Part shown: positions 23,632 through 35,256 of the stretch, in pieces
How the letters are laid out: the number at the start of each line of letters is the position of its first letter
Numbering within the stretch: the first letter of the stretch is position 1
DNA from: Toxorhynchites rutilus septentrionalis
Taxonomy: Eukaryota > Arthropoda > Insecta > Diptera > Culicidae
Length of the DNA: 64,000 bases
Assembly: GCF_029784135.1 (NCBI RefSeq)
Contig: NC_073746.1
Span: 182,219,788 to 182,283,787, forward strand
Direction: 5' to 3'
Program-made: the position numbers and the translations under genes
The notes under the pieces: generated by a model
What the model was told of the DNA's origin: nothing
Seen by the model: the letters and a program-made list of their open reading frames with translations, nothing else
The model's database searches: none

Positions 23632-23783
23632 CCAGGTTTTTTACGCGAGGGATACGTACGTCCGCGTTAGTTCGAAATTCCGCGTAAAAAACCGCGTTAA
23701 CTGGAAAATCCGCGTAAAAAGCGTTAATTCGAAAATCCGCGTAAAAAAAACCTCGTAAAAAACCGCGTAAAAAAACCAGGGTG
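23632..23783. mobile_element. MITE family 2 copy with internal tandem motif
   Basis: Inverted ends are caggttttttacgcg and the complement of cgcgtaaaaaaaccaggg. The body is built of repeated 'tccgcgtaaaaa' and 'gcgttaa[ct]t[gc]gaaaa' blocks, with up to five 'cgcgtaaaa' copies. It is about 150 bp and has no coding capacity. Confidence 0.75.
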
Positions 23784-24409
23784 TTATCGAAAGTGAATTG
23801 GTTTTTATTTTTTATTGTTTTGCTGGCAGATAGCTTCTGTAAACTCAGGAGCGTGAACGGATTCATTGGTTCAATTATGATGTTGCTTTGAGTTACAGAA
23901 GCTTTTTCAGACTTTCAAACTTTCTTAGTGCATTTGCCTCTAGCCTCAAAAACGGATCAATTTAGAAATCTAAACAGAACGCTCGGCCTTGAGATAGGCT
24001 ATTCAGAAAGTCTTGCTTCCGCTGCCGCTGCCGTCTGGTAGCTAGTATGAATGAATTTTCGTGAATTCAAGCATTGTTTCCGGGTTAAAAATGGCGTCAA
24101 AGTGCAGCGCATTTCAAACCGGATGTGAAGATAATATTTTTCAACTGCGTTCTTCGGTGGCAAATTGAAGGACAAATTTTCTTCCGCAGCGATTGCTGTC
24201 GAAAACGATACCCCACCACCCCACCACACACCCTATTCGGTTCGAATTTTCTGATTCAATTCTGAGTGTTTTTTGGAACGATATATTTGGGAGCCATGGG
24301 AATGTAGCTTTGCTCAAATATACTGTAAAATTACTTGGATACTAAGTTCAGTGTTTCAGTGTCGCTCTAGACAGCGAGCAATCAACAGTACAAGTTAATT
24401 CTGAGAGTT
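23784..24409. other. No gene recognised
   Basis: A 76-codon minus frame at 23999-24229 has no recognisable domain. Confidence 0.35.
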
Positions 24410-24565
24410 AATTTGAAAATCTGCTCAAATTGGTGTTTTATTGTTTCGCCAAACGTTTGCGCCCTCCACTCAGTGATGCTCATTCACCGGCCTTTATCAG
24501 TGCTACCAAATGCTCGTACTGAAGTTTTATATCCTTGAATTTATAATTGCATAGTCTTACGTTAA
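24410..24565. repeat. Second copy of the repeat seen at 3815-3990
   Basis: It shares 'aaaatctgctcaaatt', 'tcagtgctaccaaatg' and the terminal motif gcatagtcttacgtt (24550-24561) with 3815-3990. Confidence 0.6.
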
Positions 24566-25261
24566 CAATGTGGTCGTTTCTTGGAATCTTTTTTATTTTT
24601 TTTTCACCCGCGAAACCATGACTAACACGTGTTTGCTCCCCTCTGAAAAAAGGTTGAGTACCGCTGCTTTAGCTAGTTTCCGAGTTGATCTTTTTTTACA
24701 ACTTTATTGATTATTCTCTTATGATGCACCAATAGTGATACAATCGTGTTAGTGAAAATTAAACTGAAAACACTTCCTGATAGCGGTATTCTTTATTCGT
24801 GTGGCTATCGTGCACATGTCAGTTCTAGCAAAAATTACCATCAAGTTGAATCCGGCTAAATAACAAATCGATAACATTTTGTTCAGGGTTCGGTGCTATG
24901 GAAGCAAGTTGTACAGCAAAACAATTCCATATGCATATCGGCATCCAATAGTGACAACAGGGCTACACGAAACCACGAGCAAAATTCAACCATTTGTGTA
25001 CATGTGCATCGTGTAATATAGTCGTACTTTTACCGGCTTTCCGCGAAACAAATTTATCAAATGAATAAAATACACCTTTGAATTCGATCGTAACATTTGT
25101 TTCCGGTGAGCCTAACTTCGAAACCGATATGTATAAGGTAAGAACTATTCTTTAAGCTTCCATTGCATGATACATTGTAGACACGGAGTTAGGCGGAAGA
25201 ATTTACTCACTTTAATCGGGCGTCCTGAAGCGAGAGTTGCGTCGAGAACAATAGGGTTTAT
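24566..25261. other. No gene recognised
   Basis: AT-rich sequence with no frame or repeat that I can support. Confidence 0.35.
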
Positions 25262-25539
25262 ATGAAAGAGTGCTTCCGTGGCCGATTGGCTAGCGTGACA
25301 CCTAACACGGGTTCTATTCCCATTCTGGTCGGGAGAATTTTTCATCAAAGGAAATTTCCTCCGATTTGCACTGAGGTCACGCGTATTCTAGAGCTTGCCA
25401 CTCAGAATGCATTCAAGTGTATTATTTGGCATAGAAATCTCAACTAAGTACTAATAAATATGACGCAGGTAATACTACGTTGAGATGGCAAAGTTCCTCT
25501 AGGAACGTGAGTGCCATTTAAGAAGAAGATGAAAGAGTG
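25262..25539 (+). mobile_element. tRNA-derived SINE, family 1
   Basis: A 256-bp element (25273-25528) lies between perfect 11-bp direct repeats atgaaagagtg (25262-25272 and 25529-25539). The head resembles a tRNA: A-box-like 'tggccgattggctagcgt' and B-box-like 'gggttctattccc', which together form an internal pol III promoter. The unrelated body ends 'gtgccatttaagaag'. A minus-strand relative is at 61941-62214. The head resembles Feilai-type mosquito SINEs; the family name is not verified. Confidence 0.9.
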
Positions 25540-25569
25540 GACAGTTTTTTCGAAAGTTTGTTTAATTAG

Positions 25570-26040
25570 CATGTGTACGGGCTCGTACACCTAAAGTATG
25601 ACTTTAGGGATTTATAAAAGGTTGCGAATGTGGTTGTCAGATAACGAAAAACAGATTCATAACAACAGCCTGAAAAAAAGAAAATCAAAAAAGACTATCT
25701 GATTACGCTCGTATAAAAACATCAAAATGGCCTGACACGAGGATGACCTCGAAGCCTTTTAGGGTAACAGTATCTAAACTCTGTCAGAAAGGTGGGAATG
25801 AGTTGTAGATTGCGATGGTCGATATTTTGAATGATCCATTTGTAATCGTTTGAGTTCTTAAGACCAGTATTACCTACGTTGAGACAACCAAAGTTACACT
25901 GGGAACAACAACATTTGCAGCTTTGAGCTGGTATCAAGACTACTGAACAGTAACCCCTACCGAAACTTCGTATCCATCTCCAAGAATTGGGACATGACAT
26001 TTGTTTGTCAGACTGGATCGAAAACTAGGGCAACATAGCG
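25570..26040 (+). repeat. Probable 5' LTR remnant of a BEL/Pao-like element
   Basis: It carries 'gtgtacgggctcgtacac', a TATA-like 'tttataaaag' at about 25611, and a 'agctttgagctg..atc' to 'ccgaaac..cgta' block (about 25918-25970). This block recurs in diverged form at about 28670-28750 downstream of the gag remnant. Similar blocks on both sides of a gag-like region suggest LTRs. Boundaries are approximate. Confidence 0.5.
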
Positions 26041-26079
26041 AGCTCAGGCTAGCAGCATTTCTCAATCACGCCGTAGTGA

Positions 26080-28420
26080 CCAAGCAACTTTGCCGGAATC
26101 TAACGAAGAAGGATTTCGATTTACAGTGATCGACGTCGAGCTTGGAGAGGATTTCGATTTTGTGGAATGTACGAAAAAATGCATGCTTTGGTACCATTCA
26201 TCATGCGCGAAAGTTTTCGTAGCTACAATGCGTTCCAGTGACAACATATGTGTGAAAAATGTTTCTCCGTCACGTACAAGCTCATGGACTTGAAATTCTA
26301 GCAACTTGTGTTCCCGGAGCTTCAAACTTGAACGTGAGAAAAAATACTTGGCACGGAAGCATAAGTTGCTTCGCCAGCCGGAAGAAGATGCAGAATGTAT
26401 ACGGAGCAACCGAAGTGAAGCCGAAGTGTGGTACACCCAAACTAGCGTTGGCAGAAAACATGTCATCTTTGGCAGAAATGATGCCATTTAGTGTGCTGTT
26501 GAGTCAAATGCGCAAATAATGAGCTATTTTGAAAGCTTAAAAATGGTTTGTATGTATGCGTGCAGACATCTCTTTCTGTTTTCCTTTCTCATTTCATTTG
26601 GGATTGTGCAAAAAAAAAAGTCCATACGACGTCAATGGGGATCGAACCTAGGCCGGCTGGAATGCAAAGCTAATTTACACGACCACGCTATCCACATGGC
26701 TAATGATGCTTAAGAAGTTGTTCAGCAAATGCGTGATAATATTACACCTGATTATAAAATGAAGTGTTTTCTAAGAGTAAAAAAGAAGCGCATGAAGGAG
26801 AACAATATCTATCTCGGTCTGGGCCGTGTATGTAGCAAAGCATGCGGGAAGCTTATTTGTCTTTTGTTTCGCTCGCTCTTATTAATCTTATATTGCTGTA
26901 CCATGTATGTTATACAAATGCTTACCAGTATTTGTAAGTCATGATTTTCTGTTATGTTATGTCTCATTTAATGTCATAAAGTGGAATGACAAAACATGAG
27001 CTAAAAATCAATTTTGGGTGTAGAATCCTGGTTCAGCCAACGAGTGATGCCTGGTTCTATCGAAAATGAATTAAATCAACCAGCTCCAATCCAATCCGTG
27101 TATCCGGAAGGGTCGTCAATTCCTTCAGAAATCAATGAAACCACCGATGAAGATCCAAATAAAAAAAATGATATCACTAAAAATGTTGGTTTGATGCCTC
27201 GCACCACCATTCCTGGAATTGTTGATGCTATGGAGCAGCAGTCCGGTCAACACGAGCAACATACTGCCACAACGCCAAATCTACCGCTAGTCAACTTTAC
27301 AGCGTTTGTCAGGTTGGTAGACATCAGCGACCAGATTCCAAAAACATGAAAAGTAGACTTGCATCCGAAGATTGTCATGAATGGCGATAACAAGAGCTGG
27401 TCATTTTTCTAAGGCATGCAGAGGAGAAGCGTGAGCAGGATAAACGGACAACGGATGGAAGAAATCTACCAGCAGCTGCGCCAGAATGAGGAGAAAGATC
27501 TTCAACGTCGAGAACAACGCGAGCAGGATTTGCCCAACCTACTGAAAAGTACAGATAAGCAGCGCGAGTAGGACAAACAATAGGTGTTGCAAATCGAAGT
27601 GCGTTGAGAAAACAGCCCGAAGTCGAAGGGCAGTACCAGAAGGAAGGATTGGTCCTTGTCCAACGACTCAGGCAACTGCACATATAGTGCAAACAACAAT
27701 CGGCAACAGAAGGTGGTGTTACACGTAAAGTAGGCCAAAAGAGGTGCTTGAATGTGAAAATGGTGGTATTCCAACCACTGTTTCTACACGTCTACTAAAG
27801 TGTGAGGAGGGTTGTAAATCTAGTTCGATTGCAACGTTGGGCACTCTCCGTTTGTGAGATATGATACATGAGGGGAATATGTGGCGGCACAACATCTCTG
27901 CAGAGGGTTCACCGAGTGGTGGAAGCACAGAAAGACAGTTTGAAAAAACCTTTGAAACCGGATTGATTTGGGACCAAGAATTTATCGAAATCCCGAACAG
28001 TAGACCGACGATAGAGCGTTGATGGAAATGCATTGAGAGGTGCCTTGGAAACGATAAACAGCTTTACGAGAGCTTACAACAAGTGGCAGAATACGCTTCG
28101 AAAAACTATGAATCAAAGGTGGAGAACCAAGACGCAACCGGAGAATGAACAAGCCTTACCCTTAGGCGACGCCAACAATCAAAAGCGAACGTTATGTCAA
28201 CGACTATTTCAACAGGGTCGACATAGAGGGAGAGGCCATCGAATTGGCATTGAAGATTGCAGAAGTCATCAGGCTTCCGAATACGCAACTGGGTGTCAAA
28301 CCAATCCTTAGTTCTGGAAGTGAATCCAGCTGCAGTGAAAGACCTTCCGATGAACGGCTACAGTAGATTAGAGCATGTTCTCGGATTACTCTGGCTACCG
28401 AGAGCAAAAGATGGCAGAGA
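26080..28420 (+). pseudogene. Decayed BEL/Pao-like gag region
   Basis: Broken plus-strand frames encode a PHD-like zinc-finger stretch (CTKKCMLWYHSSCAKV, about 26166-26215), followed by charged, glutamine-rich coiled-coil-like sequence (MEEIYQQLRQNEEKDLQRRE, about 27450). A further segment (EAIELALKIAEV-like, about 28229) follows. An N-terminal PHD-type finger followed by a coiled-coil gag is characteristic of BEL/Pao elements of mosquitoes (family knowledge). A MITE (26434-27020) and a SINE (28432-28587) interrupt it. No protease, RT or integrase was found. Confidence 0.55.
26432..27022. mobile_element. MITE family 3, copy 1, with an internal tRNA-like block
   Basis: The element 26434-27020 has ends CACCCAAA and TTTTGGGTG flanked by TA on both sides (26432-26433 and 27021-27022), as for Tc1/mariner-type insertions. 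On the minus strand an internal block at about 26635-26715 looks tRNA-derived: an A-box-like 'tggatagcgtgg' and a B-box-like 'aggttcgatcccc'. The copies at 42119-42695 and 53156-53732 have the same structure. The insertion splits the BEL-like gag. Confidence 0.85.
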
Positions 28421-28422
28421 AC

Positions 28423-28596
28423 GAGGAGGATTTTTTTTTTTTTCTTTATTATAGTGACTTTCAACACATTTCGGCTGGTTTGTCACTTTTACTTCCATTT
28501 TTGGAAGAATGTCGGGAGTGAGAATTGAACTCGTGATCTCTGCGTGAGAGGTATGGATGTTACCACTACGCCAGATCGCCTCCCAGGAGGAGGATA
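28423..28596 (-). mobile_element. tRNA-derived SINE, family 2, minus strand
   Basis: A 156-bp element (28432-28587) lies between 9-bp direct repeats gaggaggat (28423-28431 and 28588-28596). On the minus strand it begins 'gggaggcgatctggcgtagt', with A-box 'tggcgtagtgg' and B-box 'gagttcaattctc', and ends in poly-A (a T run at 28432-28442 on plus). It interrupts the BEL-like remnant. Confidence 0.88.
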
Positions 28597-28639
28597 TAAC
28601 GACGGATTAGTCGGATTAATCCATCATCGCAACTCCTAC

Positions 28640-28790
28640 AATGCTGCGACATGTGAAACATTACATTCACAGCTTTGAGCTGAAATCGAGTACCTTGATA
28701 TTTTTTTCTACAAAGACCTCCGAACAGCAATCCCAATCGAAACAACGTAACAGAAGCTAAAACGGATTCCTCGATATTTCTTCTATCGAG
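28640..28790 (+). repeat. Probable 3' LTR fragment of the BEL-like element
   Basis: It repeats, in diverged form, the 'cagctttgagctg' and 'gaacagcaatccca.tcgaaac' blocks found at about 25916-25965. Confidence 0.4.
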
Positions 28791-28799
28791 TCATACCAC

Positions 28800-31241
28800 A
28801 CTATCACTTTATAGTAATTCTTGTCTTTAATAACAGTCATAAGAGTTCCTTCTGTTCACCTAGATCGGACAGTGGAGACACTTGATATGATCACTGTTGT
28901 GTTGTTAATATCACAAACAGGGTTGCCAATAATATTCTCAAAAAACTGGAAGATTGCTCTTAAAAAACTAGAAGAAAACTGAATCTATTTGAAGTAGATC
29001 GGAATTGATTTATCTACAGTGATTGTTTTACCCATACCAATGCTTGAGAAATGCAATTTCCTTCAACGCTTCGTATAGAAATTATATGTATTTCATAAAA
29101 TAGCGAAATAAACTATTAATAAATCATATCATTTGACCAGACCAAAATGACGTTTCCCACTAGTAGAACATTACAGTGAAACAATATTTGAGGTTCCTTT
29201 CTTCTAGAACCTCTAAAAATGAAAAATATCGTATTTATTGCTTCATGTTCATAAGATCGCTGATAGGAGATATTTTTTAAATTTTCTTCATTTTTGCGCA
29301 CGACAATGTGATTAATTGAATTACGTCGAGACACGGTTTCTGCTTATAGATCAGTGCACCGAACTCCTATCCTGTTCTTTTTCTTCTAACGCAAATTTTG
29401 ACATTTTTGTAGTGTTTCTTTTGACCATCTTCGTTGCTATCTTTTTCGCACTCACGAAGGATGTAGAGAAAACCTAACCTTAACTTCGGTTCGACGTTTT
29501 TACGTGGTTTGTCCCAGTTCCTATTCGTTAACATTTGAATAGGGTCGAGTGGAAATTGCAACGAATGGAACAAGACTTGCAAAACTGTCAAACTGACGTC
29601 ACCCTGCACTGATTTATGCAGTTATCTACAGTCAATCGTACTTGACTTGACTTTCTATTTATTCGGTACAAAAAATTTTTTATACTTTTTTTTATGCGTA
29701 TAAATTACTCACGCTTAATTACTTATCCATGGGATCGATATCAACCTCTTTGAGAACCCCTGGTTTAGATCATGCGTAATATTGATGCTATTTAGAACTA
29801 AACATCTTTTGGGTAATCATGAGAAACTAATATCCCAGCAAGGTTTCTTAGTTTTTATATTCATATCAATTGAATCAATGGCACATTAACTCTATGATAT
29901 TTGAAGTTTAGAATGATTTGGAGCAAGCGGACTTTATGAACAATTTTGGGTAAGATTTCTTGCTTTGAACATTGCACCAGTAGTGGTTGAAATGATAGAC
30001 TAATTGATTTGAACTCAAGAATGTTCTGGAGGACCTAAAACATCTGATATATGAATTCAAATACAGTATAGCACATTGCTACTTGCGTAGGCACCACACT
30101 TACACACTTGCGTAGGCACCATACTTACTTACCATCGTGTACACTGTGCGAAAAGGGAAAACCAGTTATCGACAATTGCATTTTAACTGGCCCGGTATTA
30201 ACCCTTTCACGTATAACGTCGAACCACACTCGTGGCGATTAGACTGTGCCAGAACGTACAACATCGAACCTCACTCGTCGTCTATCGATGTGAAATGGAT
30301 ATGTGTGATGATGCGGGACTGCTACGATCGCAAGTAAGATACACACACTCAGCAGAGTTTCGAAACGACTCACTGTGCTCGTGCTTGGGCCCTATTGTTG
30401 GAAATTAAATCGTACGGCAAGGGGTTAAAAGGTCAAATAAAATCGAGGGGAAATTCAATGAATTGTTTGATTCGCGTTCATCATGACATTGGATAAGCAA
30501 AAGGTTTCCAATGGAAGTTTCGCATTGAGTGCGAAAACAGGTATGAAATATAATTTGAGGAAATTATTTTTCTGTAATTTAATCAATGTTTTTGTCATGC
30601 GAAAATAATTTCAATTTTCATAACATTTCAAATTACATTCGAATGCCCCTCATAGCAAATATAGCCTCATAGCTTCCATTTGAATATGGCGTCGATTGTT
30701 TTAAGTTTTGCTTTAAACTATATCATTTATATTTCAATGTTCGGCTCCGGTGACGCTAATACGAAAGTACCGATATGAGTTGATAATAATTCAATTTTAA
30801 TAACATTTTCGACATATCAGTAATCATGCCGTATTTTTACACACGCGTGAATGATGATTATATGCTATTCTATCATAATTTATCTTATGATGATAAGAAA
30901 GATATATTTGTTTTCTTCAAATATCCGGTAAACGAACTTGTATACGAATTTTCTATGAATAATAGGTAACGGTTCTCGCTATAAACAAAATATTTTTAGC
31001 GTGGAACGATAAGAGAGTCCCTTTCAAGGGAAATTAATTCCGACCGCAAAGGGTTAATAAACAGTAATTTCATCAATCATTTAGCTAAACATTTCAATAA
31101 ATTCCTCGTTTTTATTCATAACACCTGAAATACACTATCGAACTGAGGAATATTCAAAGATAGATAAACGGGAATATTGTTGAAATAATCGAAAATGACT
31201 CCACAACGAGGTTATCCAGCGAAGCAATTGTTAGTACTTAC
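28800..31241. other. No confident gene; likely intergenic or intronic
   Basis: Two minus frames look mildly protein-like: 29116-29334 (MSRRNSINHIVVRKNEENLK) and 29367-29609 (FPLDPIQMLTNRNWDKPRKN). They lack splice or domain support. A short direct repeat 'acttgcgtaggcacca.actta' occurs at about 30081 and 30107. If the minus-strand gene at 31.2-32.05 kb continues left, this may be one of its introns. Confidence 0.35.
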
Positions 31242-31315
31242 TTGTATCTCGAGTAATATCTCCTGTTTCTTTCGTCTGAGCTCTATGAGCAGCTTCTGCT
31301 GGTCTGGAGTTAGTT
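31242..31315 (-). CDS. Internal exon of an unidentified minus-strand gene (downstream exon)
   Basis: This 74-bp exon is bounded by a consensus acceptor (tttttag) and donor (GTAAGT, 31236-31241) on the minus strand. It joins the exon at 31950-32052 in frame: the split codon G|AA gives Glu, and the reading continues ELTPDQQKLLIELRRKKQ then EILLEIQ. The peptide is strongly charged, Leu/Ile-rich and probably a coiled coil. Matched splice phases and the lack of stops make it a real exon. I cannot identify the family from these two exons, about 59 residues. The next exon would lie to the left and was not found. Confidence 0.65.
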
Positions 31316-31949
31316 CTAAAAACGATGATATTATTTCAATAATCAATAAATGCGTAATCGTGTCTTATATATTATAGAGGATATACCACGGAACTAATAA
31401 ATACCTAATGAAACATATTGATATTTATTGGAATGCATCCTGCTAAAACTATCACTTGCAAAATTGAATAGATCCGAAATAGACAAATGTTATATGCAAT
31501 CGACCGTCTTACTTGAAAACGCAAGAATAAAAAAAGAGAAATCTAAATAAAGTTGCACTAGTGACAATTCGATATTGAGGTGAACCGTTGCTCGAATGAT
31601 CTGTATGGCAAACGTCGTTTTAGTTATCCATTGTTTTGATATTTATCTATCATTGAAATGCGGACGACTGACTATTGGGAAGTCATTTTACTGTTTAACT
31701 TAATATTTTGTTGAGGACACAAACATAATTATTTTTCTTAATATTTATTCATTTGAGTGCTACTAACTAGCGCATACAACATAGATTTCAATATAATAAG
31801 ATAAAGAGCGAATTCCGAGTTCTGATCTTTTAGTACACAATTGAACAATACAAATTAATCTAACAGTTTATCGAATACACGTATATTCGTCTTCCGATAT
31901 CCGTGTTTAGAGGAAAAAAAATAAACATAAACTTGCAACCTTCCCGTAC

Positions 31950-32052
31950 CTGGCATGGGAAAATTTTCGCTGTGCTGTGATATATTGGACATCGTAGCGT
32001 ACGAGTTTTCCATCGTGTTCAGCATAATCTCACCGCGTTGAACGCGTCGTAT
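31950..32052 (-). CDS. Internal exon of the same unidentified minus-strand gene
   Basis: A 103-bp exon lies between acceptor tgtag and donor GTACGG on the minus strand. It is open from a phase-0 start: IRRVQRGEIMLNTMENSYAT, then MSNISQHSENFPMP, ending with one base of the next codon. It splices in phase with 31242-31315 across a 634-bp intron. The Met/Asn/Ser-rich sequence has no domain I recognise. Upstream exons should lie to the right, but none was found before about 34 kb, so long introns are implied. Confidence 0.65.
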
Positions 32053-32847
32053 CTACATGAAAATACAATTATTCCAAAGCTTTTTAGCAATGATTACACT
32101 AATCAACAAAAACAAAACTAGCGACGGTTCTACACCATTTAAGTTTTTCTCTCCACTGTCTGTGTCTCTTCTCACAATTATTATTGGTTTCGGGGCATTG
32201 ACAACTTTCCACAGCAATGTCAACACCCGTGTTTCACCTACTCCTCGGAATGGAACTGCTTTACCGACGGCCGTCTCTTGATATGGTTGTCATGATACAT
32301 TCATTCCAACAGTTTGTTATATTTCTCTCATGGGTTCGATTTCGATTTTGTGATTAGTTTTCCATGAACTCGAAACCTGAAAAATAAATTTTTGTATACG
32401 TATATGAAACTTGATCAAAATTCAGAAAATGAAATAAATTGTCACTCAGCGATCGAATCTGTATATCAATTCATATCATGACCTTCGTTTATTTTAATCT
32501 CTTTAACCCTCCTGTGCTCGCGTGCAAAATCATAACTCATATACTGGCGCACGGTGTCACAGATCCAAAGTTGATCTTCGCTGTAATGTTGCTATTGTGT
32601 ATTTTTCAGGCTTTGTTGGCATTTATTTGAAGAAGAGTGTATAATTGAATGAAAAATCTCCAGAAAATATGTTTTCTTCGTTTTTATTCTGTTTTAATAG
32701 TCATCTAATTCAGCCTCCTCAAAACAGAACTATTTTTGATACTCCAACACAAATAACGAAATTCGACTTTTTCCTGTTATTAATTCAAAGTAAGTAATTG
32801 TATATGGTTAATGAAAGTATAAAGAGCTAGAAAATAACATAAAAACG
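32053..32847. other. Probable intron; no feature supported
   Basis: A 74-codon plus frame (32057-32281) overlaps the exon edge and is open on both strands, but has no splice or domain support. The rest is AT-rich. Confidence 0.35.
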
Positions 32848-32848
32848 T

Positions 32849-33779
32849 CCCAGCAAACATTAAATCGTGTAATTTTGCACGTGCAAAGTCTTACAAGAAA
32901 TCCGAATAAATCATAATCGCATATAATATCAATCAAAGTATGTATCGTGTATATTTGAAATCGCATAGAATGTAAAAACTCGATTTTATATACCATTATC
33001 AAATTAAGTCGCAATTCGGCATAATAAACATCAATTTTATGATGTACATTGTCGTAAAATATATTTAATCCGCATCATATGCGTATATTACGCTGATGCA
33101 GTTTGTGTGTCGTATAAGCGTATAATTTAAATCGATTCAGTAATGTAGTAAATCGTGTTGCATGCTGAAGAAAATCATGAAACAGTAAATCATATTAGAT
33201 CCTAATAAAGGACATATTACATCATATTGAAATGTCAATGAAATACTGATGTACTCGAAATTTCAGATAACCGCGCGAGATAGCTGGTGGATGATAATCC
33301 AGACGACCAGAGTTCGAACCCACATCGGAGCAGTTTTCACCAAACATCAATCTGTGCCATTTTCAACATTCATATTCCACTCCCAACACAAGTCAATCAA
33401 ACAATTATTATTTCTACAAACATAAATACTCATATATAAAAATGGCGATTCGTGAGGCTATAATAAACATTTCATGAAAATATTTTGCGCCATTTGTTTT
33501 TTTTCTATGTCTGTAATAAATCGTATATGAGTATGGCAAAAGTCGTATTTGGTGCTTTGACAATTCATATTAGATCGCAATTCAATTTCAACATAATCGC
33601 TATTATAGCCGGTCAAAGTTGCATATTCATCCAAACAAATTCGGTAGGCATTTGCCATGTATGTATATGGCCTCCACTTTTGCATGCATATGCCAGTTAG
33701 GCGCATTATATGCCAACCAAATTTTAGGGCATATGATGTTATATATACGCTTGTTATGCGATTTAATGTTTGCTGGGGT
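32849..33779. mobile_element. DNA-transposon-derived element with long inverted ends
   Basis: The left end CCCAGCAAACATTAAATCG (from 32849) is the reverse complement of the right end CGATTTAATGTTTGCTGGG (ending about 33778). The ~930-bp interior is AT-rich with no transposase, so it is non-autonomous. Host duplication at the edges is unclear. Confidence 0.85.
33268..33440 (+). repeat. tRNA-like SINE-type block nested in the element
   Basis: 'gatagctggtggatgataat' followed by a B-box 'agagttcgaaccc' resembles a tRNA-derived SINE head. It lies inside the inverted-repeat element, so it probably inserted later. The 3' boundary and target duplication were not resolved. Confidence 0.45.
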
Positions 33780-34596
33780 ATTAATCGTTTGTGGTTTCAT
33801 TGGTGTTAGAATCAGAACATACCATGACTGCATGCTCGCGACAAACATATTTCCTATTTCGAAAGGAAACATGTATAACAACCTTCTAGATAGTTACCAG
33901 ATGATGAAGGTTCTGGAATTTCAAGTTTTCATAATTCTAATATTCTTTGTCTCTGTATTCTTGGTAATCTAAGAATGAATGCTTGTTTTTTTTTCTTAAT
34001 GGGGTACAAAAAGATGATATAAAATTGTTGTTTTGTTGTCGATATTGTTCAGCCCATCTATATAATTAAAAATGATTTCTCGTTCATTCCTCACGATTTA
34101 AATTAAGAACGAAGCAACGGATTAAACAGTCAGTATCAGTATTGATGCGTCTTAGTCTGCATCAGGTTTATATGTCAAAAAAGTTATGGGAACCATTCGG
34201 AAAGATGGAAAATTGAAGTCATTTTTTAGCATATTTTGTATATCTATATTAATGAAAGATGAATTAGTCACCTCTATTCCGGAACCCGAACGAGTTTGGA
34301 AATTTCGAATCCGATCGAGATCGACTTTTCATTCTGCAATCCGAACGAGATCGACATTCTAAAATCCGTCCGAGATTCAAACCCATTCGACATATGCAAA
34401 GGTGGCAGCATTGCTATAACCCAAACAAACGTAAAAATAATTCATCCGTATTTATGAAGCTTACTCTCTATCACATTAACATGCCCCAATGCAGTTTCAA
34501 ATTGTTGAAATACGAATGAAAAGTATTACTAGATGTTATTCAAATACTTTGAACACGTATGTCTCACCCTAACTTAATTTAACTTAACGTATAATT
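33780..34596. other. Repeat-rich stretch without genes
   Basis: About 34262-34400 ('tattccggaacccgaacgag', 'gagatcgacattctaaaatc') is repeated in opposite orientation at about 36670-36830. 'gcgtcttagtctgcatcagg' at about 34147 recurs at 37378. No coding region is supported. Confidence 0.45.
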
Positions 34597-34906
34597 TTTG
34601 ACGTAGGACTACGTCTTTCATTTCTATACCGGGGTGTAAAATCAAAGTTTCGAAAACGAAAGCGTTACGCCGGAGACCGAGATTTTGAGCGTTAATAGCT
34701 CCTAAACAACTGAACGAAATGGTATGATAAACACTTCATTCGAAAGATAAAATGTCTACGCGTTCTATACTTGTTACTTTTTGATCCAAAAACTTGTTTC
34801 AATAGTCTAAAAATTGCTTTGAAAACAGGCTATTGAAATCACCAATCGGTATATAAGCGAGCGCCGCTCGGAAATCCACTCAGTTCTAATTGAACAGCGA
34901 TTGGAG
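34597..34906 (+). promoter_or_regulatory. Histone-type promoter repeat, best-preserved copy
   Basis: It begins ttgacgtaggactacgtc (near-palindrome 34602-34613), then 'tctttcatttctata' and 'ggggtgtaaaatc', and ends with TATA box 'tatataagcg' at about 34850 and a leader 'cactcagttctaattgaaca'. It aligns with 18503-18845 and with 11.44-11.90 kb. H2B-like sequence follows. Confidence 0.7.
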
Positions 34907-35256
34907 CATGTTGTCGCTGTTGTGGTGAAGCTCTTCGTTTATCATGAAAGCGCGGATGAACGGTGTCATCAAGAGCCTGTTTGTGCACCCTAGGCCAGAA
35001 GGGAATCCATCAGGAGAAGAGTGATGCCACAAACGGTTCCCCGGGAAGACATCGCTACACACACATACACGCGCGGAATTCTTTCCGTTTGGATGCCATT
35101 CAGCATCGAGAAAGTTCCGGAAAGATCTAATCATTTCTGGAAAATAATCTGCCAGTTCCTCTGGGAATTTAAAAATACATTCATGTGAAAGAGTTTTTTA
35201 ATGTTTTCTATCCATGTAACACTGTGACCAAATATTTTTCAATCAAGTGCTATTAA
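34907..35256 (+). pseudogene. Histone H2B pseudogene
   Basis: Discontinuous frames recall H2B in the correct order: an LFVHP segment at the KVLKQVHP position; NSFRLDAI where H2B has NSFVNDIF (about 35077); 'ctgccagttcctctgggaat' where H2B has LLLPGEL (about 35149); and NTVTKYFSIKCY-stop where H2B ends AVTKYTSSK (about 35218-35256). Homology is patchy with stops and deletions, so this is an old pseudogene. It lies behind a histone-type promoter, which strengthens the assignment. H2B normally forms dimers with H2A in the nucleosome core. Confidence 0.6.

Noticed and set aside
26635..26715. tRNA-like sequences (also 25280, 28560, 33290, 41510, 57900 and 62190)
   Set aside because: They have A/B boxes but degenerate cloverleafs and sit in repeated elements with target duplications, so they are SINE or MITE parts and not tRNA genes.
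32057..32281. 74-codon plus frame (also open on minus)
   Set aside because: No splice context or recognised domain. It overlaps the edge of the minus-strand exon, so I could not support a gene.
34907..35134. 82-codon minus-strand frame at the H2B pseudogene
   Set aside because: It is antisense to the H2B-like sequence and has no domain of its own.
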